Source: Planctomycetota bacterium (GTDB lineage Bacteria > Planctomycetota > Phycisphaerae > UBA1845 > PWPN01). From it: a stretch of DNA of 7,282 bases. Below are positions 5,505-7,282 of this stretch, piece after piece. Every line of letters begins with the position of its first letter. Position 1 is the first letter of the stretch. The position numbers were made by a program, and so were the translations under genes. Below the pieces are notes generated by a model that saw only the letters and a program-made list of their open reading frames with translations, was not told where the DNA came from and did no database searches. Where the stretch lies: assembly GCA_020346805.1 (NCBI GenBank), contig CP070790.1, positions 2,999,117 through 3,006,398 of the forward strand, read 5' to 3'.

Positions 5505-6676
5505 TAAGCTGGATGCGACGAGTATTGCCGCCGACATGGACAATATGGCTGTTCATATTCTTATACGCGCTGGCCTGGACGCCCCAACTGCTCATGCTGA
5601 TGCTAGGTCTGCCATCAGACAGCGCATTGGCGAAGCCGCGTTTCGTGTTTCTTCTGCTGGCCAGCGGCTTGTACGGCATTCATCGTGTATTCGCTTTTCA
5701 TCCCATACTAAGGCCGGAATACTATAAATGGCTGAAAACAACACCCTGGTCCAGACGCCAACCGCTTCCCGTTGGGCCGGTACATCTCATCTCGCAGGAC
5801 CTGGTGGTTATCCTGATCATTCATGTTCTTGGAATGGAAAATCCTCATATTGAGCCCGCATATATCCCCCTGGTTTTCATGACCTTGTATCTAGTATCAC
5901 TGAGCAGCGTGTTGGCCATTAGCAAAATCTACCGCCATGCCTATGGGCTGGCCTTCGGATTCGGTCTGATGGGCTACCTCTTTCATAATTACCCTGCCAT
6001 GTTAGCTGTAGCAATCGTATTGTATGGGATCGGTTATTGGGGATTACGTTGTTCGTTGGCTGCATATCCCTGGGAATCCGATACCGATCAAAAAGGTGTC
6101 ACGGATTTTGACTTGTTTCTTTCCAATCGCAGTGCGGAAGAAATCCGGACACTCAAGGATCGACGTCGGGTGGGCTGGCCTTACGAACCGCTGAAGCTGC
6201 ATCGTCCCGAACCAATTATCTCACTCGAACATGGCATACTAATCAGCCTGCTGGCGGGATGGTTTGCATACGTGATATGTTCGCATGCTAAGCCGATGGA
6301 CAAAAAAATTGTTGCCACGTCTTTATTGGTAATCATAGTTTATTTTGGTGTGCTGGTGAGAATCTTGGTCTATCATATTAATTGTTCATGGCCGATCAAC
6401 ATTTGGGGCAGATTATTTACCTTTCGATTGATCATTCCGGGTTACGACAAGATTTTTGTTGCCCCGCTTATCACTATCATTATGAATATACTTTTATCTT
6501 ATATATTACCCCTCCTATCTATCCCAATTGAAATCCGCACGGCCATTATTTTGTCATTGGCCCTGATGATACTATTAAATGTCGGACCTACCCTGGGAAG
6601 TTGGTGGTTAACCGGTCATCATCGCATGTCGCCGCCATCCCAACTTGGCCAAAACCAATTTTTAATAAGGATATAG
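5501..6676 (+). CDS. Polytopic membrane protein, putative ABC transporter permease
   Basis: A 391-aa protein with about ten hydrophobic segments (roughly 13-36, 46-63, 98-112, 119-140, 148-162, 164-184, 243-261, 268-291, 318-340 and 345-365). A large hydrophilic loop of about 60 residues (185-242) splits it into halves of six and four segments. I do not recognise a named permease family. Its role is inferred from the overlapping ABC ATPase gene directly upstream (ATGA at 5501-5504) and a shared promoter. GAGGA (5487-5491) inside the ATPase gene serves as Shine-Dalgarno, 9 nt before the ATG. A polar loop after segment 2 carries KWLKTTPW (76-83) and RQPLPVGPV (86-94), which could be a coupling region contacting the ATPase. 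No binding protein or outer-membrane partner is in the window, which favours an export or membrane-remodelling function. The second half is more A+T-rich than the first. Confidence 0.75.
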   Translation: MISWMRRVLPPTWTIWLFIFLYALAWTPQLLMLMLGLPSDSALAKPRFVFLLLASGLYGIHRVFAFHPILRPEYYKWLKTTPWSRRQPLPVGPVHLISQDLVVILIIHVLGMENPHIEPAYIPLVFMTLYLVSLSSVLAISKIYRHAYGLAFGFGLMGYLFHNYPAMLAVAIVLYGIGYWGLRCSLAAYPWESDTDQKGVTDFDLFLSNRSAEEIRTLKDRRRVGWPYEPLKLHRPEPIISLEHGILISLLAGWFAYVICSHAKPMDKKIVATSLLVIIVYFGVLVRILVYHINCSWPINIWGRLFTFRLIIPGYDKIFVAPLITIIMNILLSYILPLLSIPIEIRTAIILSLALMILLNVGPTLGSWWLTGHHRMSPPSQLGQNQFLIRI

Positions 6677-6683
6677 GGGAAAA

Positions 6684-6720
6684 GTTCACTGCGGTACTTC
6701 TCGTTCCACCCGCGGTGAAC
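6684..6720 (-). terminator. Hairpin between convergent genes, possible terminator of the PAP2 gene
   Basis: Arms gttcactgcgg (6684-6694) and ccgcggtgaac (6710-6720) match at ten of eleven positions (the odd pair is a G-U on the plus strand) around a 15-nt loop. On the minus strand the hairpin is followed by TTTT and then CCCC, a short T-run. It overlaps the last codons and stop of the PAP2 gene and lies just after the permease stop, so it may limit read-through from either side. Confidence 0.4.
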
Positions 6721-7282
6721 TCGACTCGGCTCTATCCTGCTTCAAGCGGTGACTTGGTATTAAATAACCGGCGGTCAGCCAACAGAGCAGGGCCCAGACC
6801 AAACCGGCCAGGCAGCCGGCCAATACATCGGTGGGGTAATGAACTCCCATATAAACCCGGCTGGTCCCGACCAAGCAAGTTAACAGAACGGCGACTATCA
6901 GGAAATAAAACTTAAGACGTCGCTGTTTGACAAACCTGGCCAGAAGCATACCGAGGGTTAGATACACGGTGGCCGACATCATGGAATGACCGCTGGGAAA
7001 GCTGCTGGTGTAGACGTGTGACAGATGAGGCACGATATCCGGCCGGGGCCGAGATACAAGGGCCTTGAGGGCCACGCTGATCAGAAGGCCACCTATAGCA
7101 GCGATGAAGACAAAGTACATTTCAGGATATCTCCGAGTCAGGCCAAAGAAAGCACCGACGATGGCAGTTACCAATACCAGCACGGCCACCCCTCCGAGGG
7201 CGGTGAGATCCCGTCCGACCTCCGCCATCCAAACTGGGCCGATGGGTTGGGCCGGGTTATTTGGATCGCGCAAGGCCCTGAT
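6686..7282 (-). CDS. PAP2-family membrane phosphatase, N-terminus outside the window
   Basis: About 198 residues are visible; the frame stays open to the window edge. All three PAP2 motifs are intact (numbered from a TTG codon at 7273): K70 to R77-P78 in KALVSRPRP, PSGH at 93-96, and SRVYMGVHYPTD at 138-149 with His145 and Asp149. These form the vanadate-haloperoxidase-like active site that removes phosphate from membrane lipids such as phosphatidate, phosphatidylglycerophosphate or undecaprenyl diphosphate. About five hydrophobic segments (near 25-45, 52-70, 98-114, 121-137 and 148-170) fit an integral inner-membrane enzyme. The TTG at 7273 could be read as a start, but it has no ribosome binding site within the window, and RDPNNPAQPIGP...RDLTALGG looks like the internal part of planctomycete PAP2 proteins, so the true start is probably beyond 7282. 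It converges with the ABC permease gene with 9 bp between stops. The exact substrate is not determined. Confidence 0.88.
   Translation of the reverse strand: MRALRDPNNPAQPIGPVWMAEVGRDLTALGGVAVLVLVTAIVGAFFGLTRRYPEMYFVFIAAIGGLLISVALKALVSRPRPDIVPHLSHVYTSSFPSGHSMMSATVYLTLGMLLARFVKQRRLKFYFLIVAVLLTCLVGTSRVYMGVHYPTDVLAGCLAGLVWALLCWLTAGYLIPSHRLKQDRAESSSPRVEREVPQ

Noticed and set aside
1..7282. CRISPR arrays, transposase genes, insertion sequence ends, phage or toxin-antitoxin genes
   Set aside because: No regularly spaced direct repeats, no transposase or integrase motifs and no paired small genes of that type were seen on either strand.

Overview
The window looks like chromosomal DNA of a planctomycete, most likely of the Phycisphaerae type, with moderate GC. 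The main support is a membrane protein carrying the CxxCGYNLRGL...CPEC zinc ribbon that is typical of that phylum. The GH10-like protein, the ComEA-like protein and the PAP2 protein also have a planctomycete style. This assignment comes from recognising families by eye, not from a database search.

Layout. Positions 1-288 (+) hold the C-terminal end of a phosphofructokinase. Next, also on the plus strand, come a 501-aa GH10 (xylanase-fold) protein that appears to have lost both catalytic glutamates (437-1942), a membrane-anchored ComEA-like helix-hairpin-helix protein (2048-2488) and a 68-aa lipoprotein (2593-2799). A convergent minus-strand gene (2839-3777) encodes the zinc-ribbon polytopic membrane protein. 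Positions 3784-4724 contain no protein gene I can support. They hold, on the minus strand, a tRNA-Tyr(GTA) followed by what looks like an independent ~100-nt structured small RNA with its own -10 box and a textbook intrinsic terminator. On the plus strand this stretch carries a promoter for the next operon. That operon is an ABC ATPase (4725-5504) overlapping by 4 bp a roughly ten-helix membrane protein (5501-6676), together an ABC exporter-like pair of unknown substrate. A PAP2-family lipid phosphatase (6686 to the window end, minus) converges on it, with a hairpin at the junction.

Functional reading. The ABC pair is the only clear multi-gene unit, translationally coupled by ATGA. The other genes look like individually transcribed housekeeping or envelope genes. 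The points most worth following are the candidate small RNA at about 4144-4246, the catalytically dead GH10-like protein, and the missing switch histidine in the ABC ATPase. I saw no mobile elements, CRISPR arrays or defence genes.
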